Of a DNA stretch of 59,714 nucleotides, positions 6,858 through 15,694 are shown piece by piece. This DNA comes from RUG14871 sp045539425 (GTDB lineage: Bacteria > Bacillota_I > Bacilli_A > Erysipelotrichales > Erysipelotrichaceae). The notes below the pieces were generated by a model, which ran no database searches, had not been told where the DNA came from, and saw only the letters and a list, made by a program, of their open reading frames with translations. The stretch is from assembly GCA_045539425.1 (NCBI GenBank), contig JAZQFH010000048.1:1-59714 (forward strand), given 5' to 3'. A program made the translations under genes and the position numbers. Position 1 is the first letter of the stretch. The number at the start of each line of letters is the position of its first letter.

Positions 6858-8930
6858 TTAGTCTTCGTCGTCGTCGACCATGTCTTTCGCAGCTGCAGCG
6901 ATAACCTTCTTGGAAACTTCTTCCGGAGCCGGTTCGTAACGGTCAAACTTTAATGTGTAGGAACCCTTGCCCTGTGTCATACTTCTGAGTTCCGTTGCAT
7001 ATTTCAGCATTTCGCTCATCGGTACTTCGGCTTCGATCTTCTGTTCGCCGTCCGCAGTTGCGTCCATACCCATGATCATACCACGGCGTTTTGTGATATC
7101 GCCGTAGATCGTACCGGTGTAGTCTTCCGGAACGAAGATTTCCGCTTTTCCAATCGGCTCAAGCAGAACCGGTTTTGCTTTCGGCATACCTGCCTTGTAA
7201 GCTTTTCTGGCGGCTGCCTTGAAGGCGATTTCCTTGGAGTCTACCGGATGGTAACTTCCATCGTACAGAGTTGCCTTAACACCGACAACCTTGTAGCCTG
7301 CCAGAACACCGCGTTCCATGCATTCTCTCAATCCGGCTTCTACCGGTGGGAAGTACTGTTTCGGAACAGCACCGCCGAAGACTTCTTCCGCGAAGACCAT
7401 TTCATCGGAATCTGTCGGTTCGAAACGAATCCAGACATCACCGTACTGACCGGCGCCACCGGACTGTTTCTTATGTTTACCCTGAACTTCGACTTTGCCG
7501 CGGATCGTTTCACGGTACTGTGTCTTCGGTTCCGTTAATTTGACTTCAACTTTGTATTTGTTCTTTAAGCGGTTGACGATGACGTCGATATGCTGGTCAC
7601 CGATACCGTATAAGATCTGCTGATGAGTTTCCGCATTCTTGACGATCTTGACTGTCTGATCTTCTTCCAGGATCTTGCTTAAGCCGCCGCTCAGTTTGTC
7701 TTCATCGTTCTTACTTGCCGGTTCAATGGCAACACCTAACATCGGTTCCGGGAATGTGATCTTCGGTAATTCCACCGGACGGTTGGCGGCTGCCAGCGTC
7801 TCGTTGGTTTCCGTGACCTGCAGTTTTGTTAAGGCACCGATATCACCGGCAGCGAGTTTGTTCAGCTGGATCTGCTGTTTGCCACACATTGTGATAACCT
7901 GGTTGAATTTTTCCGTCTTGCCTTCCTGAACGTTCAGAACAGGAGTGCTTGTCGTTAAGTCGCCGCTGACGACTTTGATGTAGGAAATACGTCCGACGAA
8001 CGGGTCAACGACTGTCTTGAAGACGAGCGCGCTGAACGGTTCCGCTTCATCGATCTTGACTTCCACAGGTTCACCCTTATAGGATGCCTGGACACTGCCG
8101 TTTTCGCAGTATGCCGGGAAGTAATCCCGGATGGTCTTTAAGATACCTTCGGAGCCCTGATGTTTCAGGCCACTGCCGCAGTAAACCGGACGGATCTCAC
8201 CGCTGTGGATACCGGCTTTGATGCCCTTAATGACTTCTTCTTCCGTGAATTCCTCACCGTCGAAGAATTTCATCATCAGTTCATCATCCGTGGAAGCGAT
8301 TGCTTCAACGATCTGGTTGTAGTGTTCTTCTACCGTATCCGCCATGTCTGCCGGAACATCCTTTTCCGTTCCGTCATAGTAGTAGGCTTTTTTCTTATAA
8401 ACGTTAACAACACCGACGTTCTTGCCGCCTTCGATGACCGGCATTTCAAATGCGACGATCGTGTTGGCGAATTTGTTTCTGAGATCATTGTAGACCTGTT
8501 CGAAGTTGGCGTTATCTTCATCCATTTTATTGACGAAGAAGGCAACCGGCAGATGTTTCTGAACTGCCAGTTTCCAGGCTTTTTCCGTACCTGTCTGGAT
8601 ACCGTCTTTGGCGCCGACCATGATCAGCATGCCGTCAGCTACGCTGGCTGCCGCAACCATTTCACCTTCATAGTCGAGGTACCCCGGAGTATCCAGGAAG
8701 TTGATCTTCGTGTCTTTCCATTCGATTGGCGCAAGGCTTGTGTAAACGGAAAGGCCGCGTTTCTTTTCTTCATCTTCATAGTCCATGGCCAGTGTGCCGT
8801 CAGCCGCTTTTCCCATACGGTCAACGCGTTTCTGGTTGAACAGAATACCTTCGATAAAAGTGGATTTACCGGATCCGCTGTGTCCGGCTAAAACGATATT
8901 GCGAATATCTTTGGAATTGTAATCTTTCAT
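6858..8930 (-). CDS. EF-G-like translational GTPase (FusA2-type paralogue)
   Basis: A 690-residue protein with all EF-G domains. The P-loop is GHSGSGKS (residues 16-23) in place of the canonical AHIDAGKTT, the G2 region reads EEKKRGLSVYTS, and G3/G4 are DTPG and NKMD. These changes mark the divergent EF-G-like group often annotated fusA2, distinct from housekeeping fusA, whose role is not established. The C-terminus is acidic (DMVDDDED). It lies 24 bases after an ankyrin-repeat gene and shares its transcript, downstream of a possible attenuator. Confidence 0.88.
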   Translation of the reverse strand: MKDYNSKDIRNIVLAGHSGSGKSTFIEGILFNQKRVDRMGKAADGTLAMDYEDEEKKRGLSVYTSLAPIEWKDTKINFLDTPGYLDYEGEMVAAASVADGMLIMVGAKDGIQTGTEKAWKLAVQKHLPVAFFVNKMDEDNANFEQVYNDLRNKFANTIVAFEMPVIEGGKNVGVVNVYKKKAYYYDGTEKDVPADMADTVEEHYNQIVEAIASTDDELMMKFFDGEEFTEEEVIKGIKAGIHSGEIRPVYCGSGLKHQGSEGILKTIRDYFPAYCENGSVQASYKGEPVEVKIDEAEPFSALVFKTVVDPFVGRISYIKVVSGDLTTSTPVLNVQEGKTEKFNQVITMCGKQQIQLNKLAAGDIGALTKLQVTETNETLAAANRPVELPKITFPEPMLGVAIEPASKNDEDKLSGGLSKILEEDQTVKIVKNAETHQQILYGIGDQHIDVIVNRLKNKYKVEVKLTEPKTQYRETIRGKVEVQGKHKKQSGGAGQYGDVWIRFEPTDSDEMVFAEEVFGGAVPKQYFPPVEAGLRECMERGVLAGYKVVGVKATLYDGSYHPVDSKEIAFKAAARKAYKAGMPKAKPVLLEPIGKAEIFVPEDYTGTIYGDITKRRGMIMGMDATADGEQKIEAEVPMSEMLKYATELRSMTQGKGSYTLKFDRYEPAPEEVSKKVIAAAAKDMVDDDED

Positions 8931-8954
8931 TTCTAATTGTCCTCTATTCCTCTG

Positions 8955-9623
8955 CTATTTTAAAAACTCTTTCAAGTCTTCAGAACCGTTCTGATGTACG
9001 TAATTGTACGCTTTGTTACCGGCATTATCCGTGATGTCCTTGTCGGCTCCGTTTTCAACCAGGTATCTGCATAATTCAAGATATCCGGAATAAGCTGCTC
9101 TCATTAATGCCGTGCAGCCGTTTTTATCACGCTTATTGACATCCGCATGACGTGCGACAAGAAGCTGGATGACGTCAAACTTCAGTCCCAGACAGGCTTC
9201 CATGAATGCCGTACGGCCCATTTCATCCTCTTCGTCGATTTCCGCACCGCTGTCTAATAAGAATTCACATACTTCGGTGTTGCCTAAGAATGCGGCTCTC
9301 ATTAAGGAAGAGCGGCCTTTGATATCCTGCGCATTGACATCCGCGCCGGCATTGACCAGCATCTTGGCAATGTACAGGTGGCCCTTCTTGGAGGCATGCA
9401 TTAAAGCTGTCTTGTTGTTATTGTCTTTCAGATTTGCGTTTCCGCCATGTTCGAGAATGCATTTTACTACATCCGTATAACCACGTTTGGCACTTCTCAT
9501 TAAAGGACTGCGTCCGTCACCGTTCTGGACATTCACGTCTGCACCGTTATTGAGCGCATCCGCAACACCAACCAGATCGCCGATTGCCGCTGCATCATAG
9601 TAATTCTTGTTTACCAGGTCCAT
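8955..9623 (-). CDS. Ankyrin-repeat protein
   Basis: A 222-residue cytosolic protein made of about six to seven ankyrin repeats (for example GADVNVQNGDGRSPLMRSAK, NKTALMHASKKGH, GRTAFMEACLG, GCTALMRAAYSG). No signal peptide or membrane segment. Ankyrin stacks mediate protein-protein contacts; the partner could be the EF-G-like GTPase encoded next door, but that is inference. The start at 9623 follows AAGGAGG. An upstream in-frame ATG at 9662 is rejected because it falls in the terminator hairpin. Confidence 0.85.
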   Translation of the reverse strand: MDLVNKNYYDAAAIGDLVGVADALNNGADVNVQNGDGRSPLMRSAKRGYTDVVKCILEHGGNANLKDNNNKTALMHASKKGHLYIAKMLVNAGADVNAQDIKGRSSLMRAAFLGNTEVCEFLLDSGAEIDEEDEMGRTAFMEACLGLKFDVIQLLVARHADVNKRDKNGCTALMRAAYSGYLELCRYLVENGADKDITDNAGNKAYNYVHQNGSEDLKEFLK

Positions 9624-9664
9624 TTTGTTTTTCCTCCTTGGTTTAAATGCTAAACAAAACAAAA

Positions 9665-9688
9665 GTGGTTTAATGAAATTTAAACCAC
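9665..9688 (-). terminator. Terminator hairpin inside the ankyrin/EF-G-like leader
   Basis: Minus-strand stem GTGGTTTA / TAAACCAC followed by CTTTTGTTTTGTTT. It stands right after a 29-codon ORF and about 40 bases before the ankyrin gene, so it may act as an attenuator. Confidence 0.75.
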
Positions 9689-9689
9689 C

Positions 9690-9779
9690 TTAAAAAAGCC
9701 CCTTATCCGTGATCAGGTTGTCGCGCGTATCAAGCGCAGTTAATACAATGAGAGCGCTTCTGGTTTCTCTTGCACGCAT
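9690..9779 (-). CDS. Putative 29-residue leader peptide
   Basis: Small open frame starting ATG CGT GCA AGA GAA (MRARETRSALIVL...) and ending TTTTTTAA, preceded by a good SD (AAGGTGAT). Upstream lies a promoter-like TTGCAT with TATAAAAT (about 9830-9855). It has two Arg-rich patches and a hydrophobic middle and no recognised family. Its stop lies two bases before a terminator hairpin preceding the ankyrin and EF-G-like genes. Apart from this ORF and the hairpin, the stretch 9624-9961 holds only promoter-like sequence for this unit and for murB. Confidence 0.5.
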   Translation of the reverse strand: MRARETRSALIVLTALDTRDNLITDKGLF

Positions 9780-9961
9780 ACCTAATCACCTTCTTTCTGT
9801 ATTGTTAAAAAAAGCTTCTACATATATTTTATAGGATTCTAGCGTTTATGCAAGGGGTTTCACTTGAAAATTTATTCACCTCAGTTTTCATATATTTCCT
9901 CTCGAAGCGAAATATGTTATGATACCATCGCAAGCGTATAACCGTAAAAGAGGTGGAATAA

Positions 9962-10870
9962 ATGTACGAAACATTTAAAGATAAAATCGAAGAGATCGGC
10001 TGCCCGTATCTGGAGAATGCGCCGCTGGGTCAATACAGCAGCATCAAGGTCGGCGGTACCTGCCGTTATGCCGTCTGGCCGGAAAATACCGACCAGATCA
10101 AAAAGCTGATTGCGGCAGCCAAAGAGATCGACATGCCCCACTACATCCTGGGCAACTGTACCAATATCCTGGTGCCGGATGACGGCGTCAACGGCTTGAT
10201 CATCCTGTTAGGCAAAAGCGGAACCAACTTCCATCAGATCAGTCTGATCGATGATACGACGATTCACTGCGAAGCCGGTGTCTCGCTCCGTGAAGTCTGC
10301 ATGTTTGCCTTAAAGCACGGATTAAAGGGTCTTGAATTCGCATATGGCATCCCTGCTTCCATCGGCGGAGCGATCTTCATGAATGCCGGCGCATTTGAGG
10401 GAGAAATCAAGGACGTCGTGACGGAATGCACTTTCATCAATGAAGACGGCGAACTCGTTACCTTCTTAAATCCGGAACTCAAGTTCTCCTACCGTCATTC
10501 CTACTTCCATGATCACAGCTGCGTGATCATCTCCGCAAATATCCGTCTGGAAAAGGGAGACCGCGAAGAAATCAAGGAAAAGATGGATACGTTCCTTAAC
10601 CGCAGAATCGCCAAACAGCCGCTCGAATATCCGAGCGCGGGAAGCACCTTCAAGCGTCCGGGCGGAGCCTATGCGGCAAAACTGATCGATGACAGCGGTT
10701 TAAAAGGCTACACGGTCGGCGGAGCGATGGTTTCCAACAAACACTGCGGATTTGTCATCAACTACGACAATGCCACCAGCGAAGACGTCATCGAACTTGT
10801 CGAACACATCCAGAAAGTGGTTGCCGAAAAGACCGGTTACCATCTGGAATGCGAAATGATTATCATGTAA
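9962..10870 (+). CDS. murB: UDP-N-acetylenolpyruvoylglucosamine reductase MurB
   Basis: FAD enzyme that reduces UDP-GlcNAc-enolpyruvate with NADPH to UDP-MurNAc, the second committed step of peptidoglycan synthesis. At 302 residues it is the shorter type II form. FAD-binding motifs SSIKVGGTCRY and ILGNCTNILVPD are present, as are YGIPASIGGAIFMNAGAF and the catalytic-serine block PSAGSTFKRP. A strong SD (AGAGGTGG) precedes the ATG. Monocistronic, ended by its own terminator. Confidence 0.95.
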   Translation: MYETFKDKIEEIGCPYLENAPLGQYSSIKVGGTCRYAVWPENTDQIKKLIAAAKEIDMPHYILGNCTNILVPDDGVNGLIILLGKSGTNFHQISLIDDTTIHCEAGVSLREVCMFALKHGLKGLEFAYGIPASIGGAIFMNAGAFEGEIKDVVTECTFINEDGELVTFLNPELKFSYRHSYFHDHSCVIISANIRLEKGDREEIKEKMDTFLNRRIAKQPLEYPSAGSTFKRPGGAYAAKLIDDSGLKGYTVGGAMVSNKHCGFVINYDNATSEDVIELVEHIQKVVAEKTGYHLECEMIIM

Positions 10871-10893
10871 AAAAGACCTTGAGGGTCTTTTTT
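10869..10893 (+). terminator. murB terminator
   Basis: AAAAAAGACC / GGGTCTTTTTT hairpin directly at the murB stop codon with a T tail. Confidence 0.85.
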
Positions 10894-10921
10894 CATTTAT
10901 GCTATAATACCTTAGGTACTT

Positions 10922-11008
10922 GCCCTTATGGCGGAATAGGCAGACGCGATTGACTCAAAATCAATTCTTCGGAAGAGGGTTCCGGTTCGAGTCCGGATAG
11001 GGGCACCA
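10922..11008 (+). tRNA. tRNA-Leu(CAA)
   Basis: 87 bases including the encoded CCA. Acceptor GCCCTTA/TAGGGGC, anticodon loop CTCAAAA, long class II variable arm. A TATAAT -10 box lies at 10903-10908 and a T-tailed hairpin follows at 11019-11037. Confidence 0.95.
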
Positions 11009-11018
11009 TATTTCAGGT

Positions 11019-11037
11019 AAACTCCAATCATGGAGTT
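11019..11037 (+). terminator. tRNA-Leu terminator
   Basis: AACTCCA-ATCA-TGGAGTT hairpin followed by a long T tract. Confidence 0.8.
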
Positions 11038-11076
11038 TTTCTTTTTTTCCAAAAGAAAAGACAACCATACGGTTGC

Positions 11077-11586
11077 CTAGTTTTCTTCCTGTGATGTCAC
11101 TTCAGCGGTTTCAACGACTTCCGCTTCCGCAGCCGGTGCCTCCTGCATAACAGGCTCTTCTTTCTCTTCCTTCTTGGAGAAGCGGGACTTGATGCCATCC
11201 ACTCCCCTGTTGATTGATTCCGCTGTCTTATCCACGGCTCTGTCAACGCCGCGGATCAGCCGGATCAGTAAGATAAAGGCATAGAGAACAAAGAAAGCGC
11301 ACGCCGCAATATTGGAATAGAGCACGATGCTCGCCAGCTTGCTGCCGCCTTTGATTCCCGTTGTGATATGCTGCATTTCCGGGAACCAGCCGTAGTAATG
11401 TGTGCTGACAAAGCCCTGGAAATAGAGCCACGTCATGATTCCCACACCGCCTAAGAGCAGAATCCAGATAAAGTTCAGCAACATGCGGAATGTTTTCTTG
11501 GTAATCATACCCGTAATGATATTCAAAACAGTAAATACCAGAGAACCGATCATATAAATATAGAATAATATCGTTAAAAATGTCAT
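11077..11586 (-). CDS. Unrecognised membrane protein with acidic tail
   Basis: A 169-residue protein with about three hydrophobic segments (residues 3-25, 33-55, 85-108), then a charged stretch and a long Glu/Ala/Val-rich C-terminal tail predicted to be cytosolic. I do not recognise the family. The start at 11586 follows a GGTGAT-type SD. Upstream in-frame extension would run through the divergent tRNA-Ser gene and is rejected. Confidence 0.65.
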   Translation of the reverse strand: MTFLTILFYIYMIGSLVFTVLNIITGMITKKTFRMLLNFIWILLLGGVGIMTWLYFQGFVSTHYYGWFPEMQHITTGIKGGSKLASIVLYSNIAACAFFVLYAFILLIRLIRGVDRAVDKTAESINRGVDGIKSRFSKKEEKEEPVMQEAPAAEAEVVETAEVTSQEEN

Positions 11587-11683
11587 TTTTCCATCACCCA
11601 CGTAAATTATAACAGAAAAAAATAGTGACAACTCTAAAAATATCGAGTATAATAACAAAGCGAACAAAAAATGGAAACCGCAT

Positions 11684-11771
11684 GGAGAGCTGGCCGAGCG
11701 GTCGAAGGCACCGTCTTGGAAAGGCGGCGTAGTGAAAGCTACCAAGAGTTCGAATCTCTTGCTCTCCGCCA
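11684..11771 (+). tRNA. tRNA-Ser(GGA)
   Basis: 88 bases with encoded CCA, anticodon loop TTGGAAA in a CCGTC/GGCGG stem and a class II variable arm. A promoter-like TGACA-N17-TATAAT lies just upstream. Confidence 0.95.
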
Positions 11772-11781
11772 TTGGAATCGT

Positions 11782-11805
11782 AAACTCCCGATATCAGGGA
11801 GTTTT
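11782..11805 (+). terminator. tRNA-Ser(GGA) terminator
   Basis: AAACTCCC / GGGAGTTT hairpin with T tract. Confidence 0.8.
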
Positions 11806-11828
11806 CTTTTTCTTCTCAAACATGCAAA

Positions 11829-11855
11829 ATGCCCGGAACATCACGTCCCGGGCAT
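11829..11855. terminator. Terminator after rimO
   Basis: ATGCCCGG / CCGGGCAT repeat between the tRNA-Ser and rimO ends. T-rich on both flanks, so usable in both directions. Confidence 0.7.
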
Positions 11856-11860
11856 GTTTT

Positions 11861-13156
11861 TTATTCAATTGTTCCGATGAGGTCGTAGGCTTTCGCCCCG
11901 GTGATTTTCACCGGATAGAACTCTCCCGGTTGCAGTTCCTTCTCCGTATGGATGAACACGATGCCATCCACGCCATCCGGTGCAGAAAGCTTGCTTCTGC
12001 CGCGGTAGACATCCTTGATGGCATCATAGCCTTCCACCAGCACTTCCAGCTCTTCCCCGATGAGTTTTTCCGAGTTTTCCTGTGAGATCTGCTGCTGCAG
12101 GCTCATTAAGCGTGCCAGTCGTTCATTCTTGACTTCTTCGCTGATCTGCCCCTCCATATCATACGCATCGGTATCCTCTTCCCTGGAATACGTAAAGGCG
12201 CCAAGACGGTCCCATCTGGTCTCTTTCACAAATTCCAGAAGTTCCTCAAAGTCTTCCTCCGTCTCCTGCGGGAAGCCGACAATCATGGTCGTGCGCAATG
12301 TCGAGTGCTCAAAGTTCTCCCGTATGAGACGGCAGAGTTCTGTGACCGATTCTCTGGTCCCTCTGCGGTTCATCTTCCGTAACATGCGGTCGGAACCGTG
12401 CTGCATCGGAATATCAAAGTACGGAACCACTTTTTCCAGCTTCTTCATGCCGTAGATCAGCTCTTCGGGAATCTCATCCGGATACATGTAGAGCACGCGG
12501 ATCCAGTGGAAACCTTCCATCGCATTCAGTTTTTCAAGCAGTGTCAGAAGATGGAACTTTCCGTCCCAGTCAAAGCCGTAGCGGGTCGTATCCTGGGCAA
12601 TCAGCACGAGTTCTTTGACTCCCCTGGCTGCCAGATTCTCCGCTTCGGAAAGCAGTTTCTCCTCAGGCAGAGACGCAAACGGTCCGCGAATCAGAGGAAT
12701 CGCGCAGTAGGAGCAGCGGTTGGAACAACCGTCCCCGATTCTGAGATAGGCCATCCAGGGACGTGTGGTAAGAACCCTCTCCGCTTTCTTTGTGACAACC
12801 GGCGAACTGTGCAGAACCTCACAGAGGATATTTTCAAAATCCGGATATTCCGTGATCGTGATAAAACGGTCCACTTCCGGCAGTTCTTCCTCTAATTGGG
12901 CTTTATAGCGCTGCGACAGGCAGCCGACAACGATCAGGTACTTGAGGTTCTCCTCCTTGTAATCCGCCATTTCCAGAATGGTGTTGATGCTCTCCTCTTT
13001 CGCACTCTCGATAAAACCGCAGGTATTGACAATGATGGCATCCGCTTCTTCAGCATTCGGGGTAAGTGTATGTCCCAGAGCGACTACCCTTCCCATCAGC
13101 TCTTCCGAATCCACCAGGTTCTTGGCACAGCCAAGTGAAACAAATCCGATTTTCAT
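11861..13156 (-). CDS. rimO: Ribosomal protein S12 methylthiotransferase RimO
   Basis: Radical SAM enzyme that adds a methylthio group to the conserved aspartate of ribosomal protein uS12. The N-terminal domain supplies cluster cysteines in LGCAKN, NTCGFIESAKEES and VVGCLSQRY. The radical SAM motif is CSNRCSYCAIP, and a TRAM domain ends the protein (431 residues, normal length). The AKN/CGFIESAKEE signature separates it from MiaB. No SD is present: TATCAT ends 6 bases before the ATG, so the mRNA may be leaderless. Monocistronic. Confidence 0.95.
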   Translation of the reverse strand: MKIGFVSLGCAKNLVDSEELMGRVVALGHTLTPNAEEADAIIVNTCGFIESAKEESINTILEMADYKEENLKYLIVVGCLSQRYKAQLEEELPEVDRFITITEYPDFENILCEVLHSSPVVTKKAERVLTTRPWMAYLRIGDGCSNRCSYCAIPLIRGPFASLPEEKLLSEAENLAARGVKELVLIAQDTTRYGFDWDGKFHLLTLLEKLNAMEGFHWIRVLYMYPDEIPEELIYGMKKLEKVVPYFDIPMQHGSDRMLRKMNRRGTRESVTELCRLIRENFEHSTLRTTMIVGFPQETEEDFEELLEFVKETRWDRLGAFTYSREEDTDAYDMEGQISEEVKNERLARLMSLQQQISQENSEKLIGEELEVLVEGYDAIKDVYRGRSKLSAPDGVDGIVFIHTEKELQPGEFYPVKITGAKAYDLIGTIE

Positions 13157-13206
13157 GGTTACATGATATCATACCCTTCGGGAAAAAGCATTCCGGCGCA
13201 AAAGAA

Positions 13207-13232
13207 AAACTCCGCTTCCACGCGGAGTTTTC
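13207..13232 (-). terminator. Terminator of the zinc-ribbon protein gene
   Basis: AAAACTCCGC / GCGGAGTTTT perfect hairpin with T tail on the minus strand. Confidence 0.85.
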
Positions 13233-13253
13233 ACTATTCTCAATCTCTTGGAA

Positions 13254-13763
13254 TTATTCGAATTCGTATCCGCAGACCGGGCAAACCTTTGCGTCAGCTT
13301 CTACTTCTACGCCGCATAACGGGCAGACCTTCGTTGCTTTTTCTTCGACAACCGGTTCTACGACTTCTTCAACAGCTTCCTTGACTTCTTCGACTTTTTC
13401 TTCCACAGTTTCTTCGACTGCTTCTGCAGTTTCTTCCACTGTATCCTTGACTTCTTCCACCTTTGCGGCAGCGTTGTCCTTGATTTCCTGGATCTTGCCT
13501 TCTAAGACGGAGATGAGGTTCTTGGAATTGTTGATTTTGTTCACTAAATCCTGTGCAGCATCATCCTGGATTTCGCCTGCTTCGACTTTTGCCAGTAATG
13601 CGCTTCCGAGTTCTTTTAATAAACCGGCGATCGTTGCTTCTTCGGAGCTGATCTTTGCACTTAACTTCGTGATTTCGATCGTATCACTTGCCTTATCCGT
13701 AACGGATTTTGCGACTTCTTTGACGTCCTGAGTAAACTGATTGAATAAATCTTTTAATGCCAT
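13254..13763 (-). CDS. Coiled-coil protein with C-terminal zinc ribbon
   Basis: A 169-residue soluble protein. Residues 1-90 are amphipathic helix, residues about 90-145 a highly acidic VEE/VEETVEE coiled-coil repeat, and the last 25 residues a CPLCG...CPVCG double zinc knuckle. I know no function for this arrangement. Start at 13763 follows GGAAGGAG. A sigma-A promoter (TTGAAG, 17-base spacer, TATATT at 13814-13842) lies upstream. It is monocistronic. Confidence 0.75.
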   Translation of the reverse strand: MALKDLFNQFTQDVKEVAKSVTDKASDTIEITKLSAKISSEEATIAGLLKELGSALLAKVEAGEIQDDAAQDLVNKINNSKNLISVLEGKIQEIKDNAAAKVEEVKDTVEETAEAVEETVEEKVEEVKEAVEEVVEPVVEEKATKVCPLCGVEVEADAKVCPVCGYEFE

Positions 13764-13813
13764 GCTTAATTCTCCTTCCAATGAAATTATGTAGAACTTT
13801 CATTCACGGTTTT

Positions 13814-13842
13814 AATATACCACAACAGGTGCTTTTCTTCAA
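13814..13842 (-). promoter_or_regulatory. Promoter of the zinc-ribbon protein gene
   Basis: TTGAAG (13837-13842) and TATATT (13814-13819) on the minus strand, 17 bases apart. Confidence 0.55.
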
Positions 13843-13899
13843 TTCATGCCACTCTTTTTTTATGTAACTTACCTCAATTTCAGGATAAGATGCCAAAAT

Positions 13900-13923
13900 A
13901 AAGGCTGGAAGATTCCGGCCTTT
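13900..13923 (-). terminator. MFS transporter terminator
   Basis: AAAGGCCGGAATCTTCCAGCCTTT hairpin with T-rich tail on the minus strand. Confidence 0.7.
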
Positions 13924-13933
13924 GAAATCCGTT

Positions 13934-15205
13934 TTATTCTGCTGTCTTGACCCTGTCTGCCATTCTCAGGAAAATGAAACCCAAGAGGAAGAAGATTGTC
14001 AGGGAACCGACTGCGATATTGATCGTGCCGCCCGCAAACTTGACTGCCGCAATGACCGCACTTCCCAGGAAGGAAGCACCCTTGGAGAAGATATCATAGA
14101 TACCGAAGTACTCGCCGCTGTTCTCCGCCGGAATGATCTTGCTGTAGTAGGAACGGGAGAGGGACTGAATGGAGCCCTGGAACATACCGACACCGAATGC
14201 CATGATACCGAACTGCCATAATTCCTTCAGCGTCAGAGCGTAAACGCAGACTGCGAAATAACCCATGATGCAGATGGAAATCAGATTGACCGTATCATAC
14301 TTCTTGCTCAGTTTTGCAAAGAGCAGAGAGAACAGCCAGGCAACAACCTGCGTCGCTAAGAGGAAGATGACCTGTCCGACCGTATCCAGACCGAGGTCCG
14401 TACCGATGTTGATGCAGTTGTCGATGATCGTGCCGACACCGTCGATATAAAGGAAGAATGCCATTAAGAAGAGCAGGACTTTCTTGTCATGGACAAAGAT
14501 CTTTTTCAGAGTTCCGAAGATCTGTTTGAAGACCATGGCGATGCTGCCATGTTCCTTATCCACATAATACTTCTGTTCGTAGTTCTTTAATAAAGGCATT
14601 GTTACGACTGCCCACCATGCCGCCGTGACTAAGAAGCCGATGATTCTGGCGACTGTCGGGTCGATCTTATGTGCCATATAGTCGAGCACGTAGAAGATTA
14701 AGGCAACAATAAACGGTGCACAGCTTCCGATATAACCCCAGGCATAACCGTACGAGCTGACTTCATCCATACGCTCTTCCGTGGTGACGTCATTCAGCAT
14801 GGAATCATAGAATGTATTACAGGAAGAATAGGCAATCTTTGTCGCAACATATAATACGATAAAGAGTATCCAGTTATTCGCGAAACCGTTTAAGACGCAG
14901 CAGCCAATACCGATGGCCAGTGCCGTCATGAAGACCGGCTTCTTGAAGCCTTTCCTGTCCGCTACGGCGCCTAGTGCCGGACCAATCAGAGCAACCACCA
15001 CCGTGACGATTGCCGTTGCCAATGACCACATACCCGTTGCGGCATCGGAACTCAGCTGTCCCGGTGCATTGCCGATAGCCAGATTCTTAAACCAGATCGG
15101 AATCAGCGAGCAGGCAAGCATCGTATATGCGGAGTTACCTACGTCATAAAGGATCCACGCCTTCTCCTTCTTGGTCAGATCACTTTTTTTCTCTTTATTA
15201 GCCAT
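13934..15205 (-). CDS. MFS transporter, UMF1/ATG22-like
   Basis: A 423-residue, 12-TM transporter. The N-terminus KKEKAWILYDVGNSAYTMLA is the hallmark of the UMF1/ATG22-like MFS branch, associated in fungi with vacuolar amino-acid efflux. The bacterial substrate is unknown. Its start follows AGGGGGA. A tRNA array on the same strand lies upstream behind its own terminator. Confidence 0.85.
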   Translation of the reverse strand: MANKEKKSDLTKKEKAWILYDVGNSAYTMLACSLIPIWFKNLAIGNAPGQLSSDAATGMWSLATAIVTVVVALIGPALGAVADRKGFKKPVFMTALAIGIGCCVLNGFANNWILFIVLYVATKIAYSSCNTFYDSMLNDVTTEERMDEVSSYGYAWGYIGSCAPFIVALIFYVLDYMAHKIDPTVARIIGFLVTAAWWAVVTMPLLKNYEQKYYVDKEHGSIAMVFKQIFGTLKKIFVHDKKVLLFLMAFFLYIDGVGTIIDNCINIGTDLGLDTVGQVIFLLATQVVAWLFSLLFAKLSKKYDTVNLISICIMGYFAVCVYALTLKELWQFGIMAFGVGMFQGSIQSLSRSYYSKIIPAENSGEYFGIYDIFSKGASFLGSAVIAAVKFAGGTINIAVGSLTIFFLLGFIFLRMADRVKTAE

Positions 15206-15303
15206 AAAAAAATCCCCTATTGATTATAAAAAATCTTTTCCTTACTTCAATTATAATTCAAACCCGGAAAATATGTCCATGTATTTTCAAAAGGCAAAAG
15301 AAA

Positions 15304-15321
15304 AACTCCCTTACGGGAGTT
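15304..15321 (-). terminator. Terminator of tRNA array 1
   Basis: AACTCCCGTAAGGGAGTT with TTTTCTTTTG after it on the minus strand, just past tRNA-Phe. Confidence 0.85.
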
Positions 15322-15332
15322 ATCTTGTTTCG

Positions 15333-15408
15333 TGGTGGTCCCGGTCGGAATTGAACCAACGACACTGTGATTTTCAGTCACATGCTCTACCAACTGAGCT
15401 ACGGAACC
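15333..15408 (-). tRNA. tRNA-Phe(GAA)
   Basis: 76 bases with CCA. Acceptor GGTTCCG, anticodon loop CTGAAAA. Last gene of a five-tRNA array read right to left. Confidence 0.96.
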
Positions 15409-15411
15409 ATT

Positions 15412-15488
<77 letters not shown>

Positions 15489-15500
15489 ATATGAATAAAG

Positions 15501-15593
15501 TGGCGGAGGAACAGGGATTCGAACCCTGGCGCCGAGATGTCCCGACCTTTCGGTTTTCAAGACCGACCCCTTCAACCGCTTGGGTATTCCTCC
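15501..15593 (-). tRNA. tRNA-Ser(TGA)
   Basis: 93 bases with CCA, anticodon loop CTTGAAA and an extended class II variable arm. Confidence 0.95.
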
Positions 15594-15600
15594 ATTTTAC

Positions 15601-15677
15601 TGGTGGACCCTGTAGGACTCGAACCTACGACCGATCGGTTATGAGCCGACTGCTCTGACCAACTGCGCTAAGGGTCC
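15601..15677 (-). tRNA. tRNA with CAT anticodon, probably Ile2 (lysidine type)
   Basis: 77 bases with CCA. Body GGACCCTTAGCGCAGTTGG with anticodon stem CGGCTCATAACCG. This resembles Bacillus tRNA-Ile(k2C-AU), whose C34 is modified by TilS, more than an elongator Met tRNA. The neighbouring array member looks like the true elongator Met. Confidence 0.85.
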
Positions 15678-15694
15678 GGGTAAGTTAAACAAGA

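Noticed and set aside
8160..8891. 243-codon frame opposite the EF-G-like gene
   Set aside because: It is antisense to a clearly conserved gene and has no family likeness or SD.
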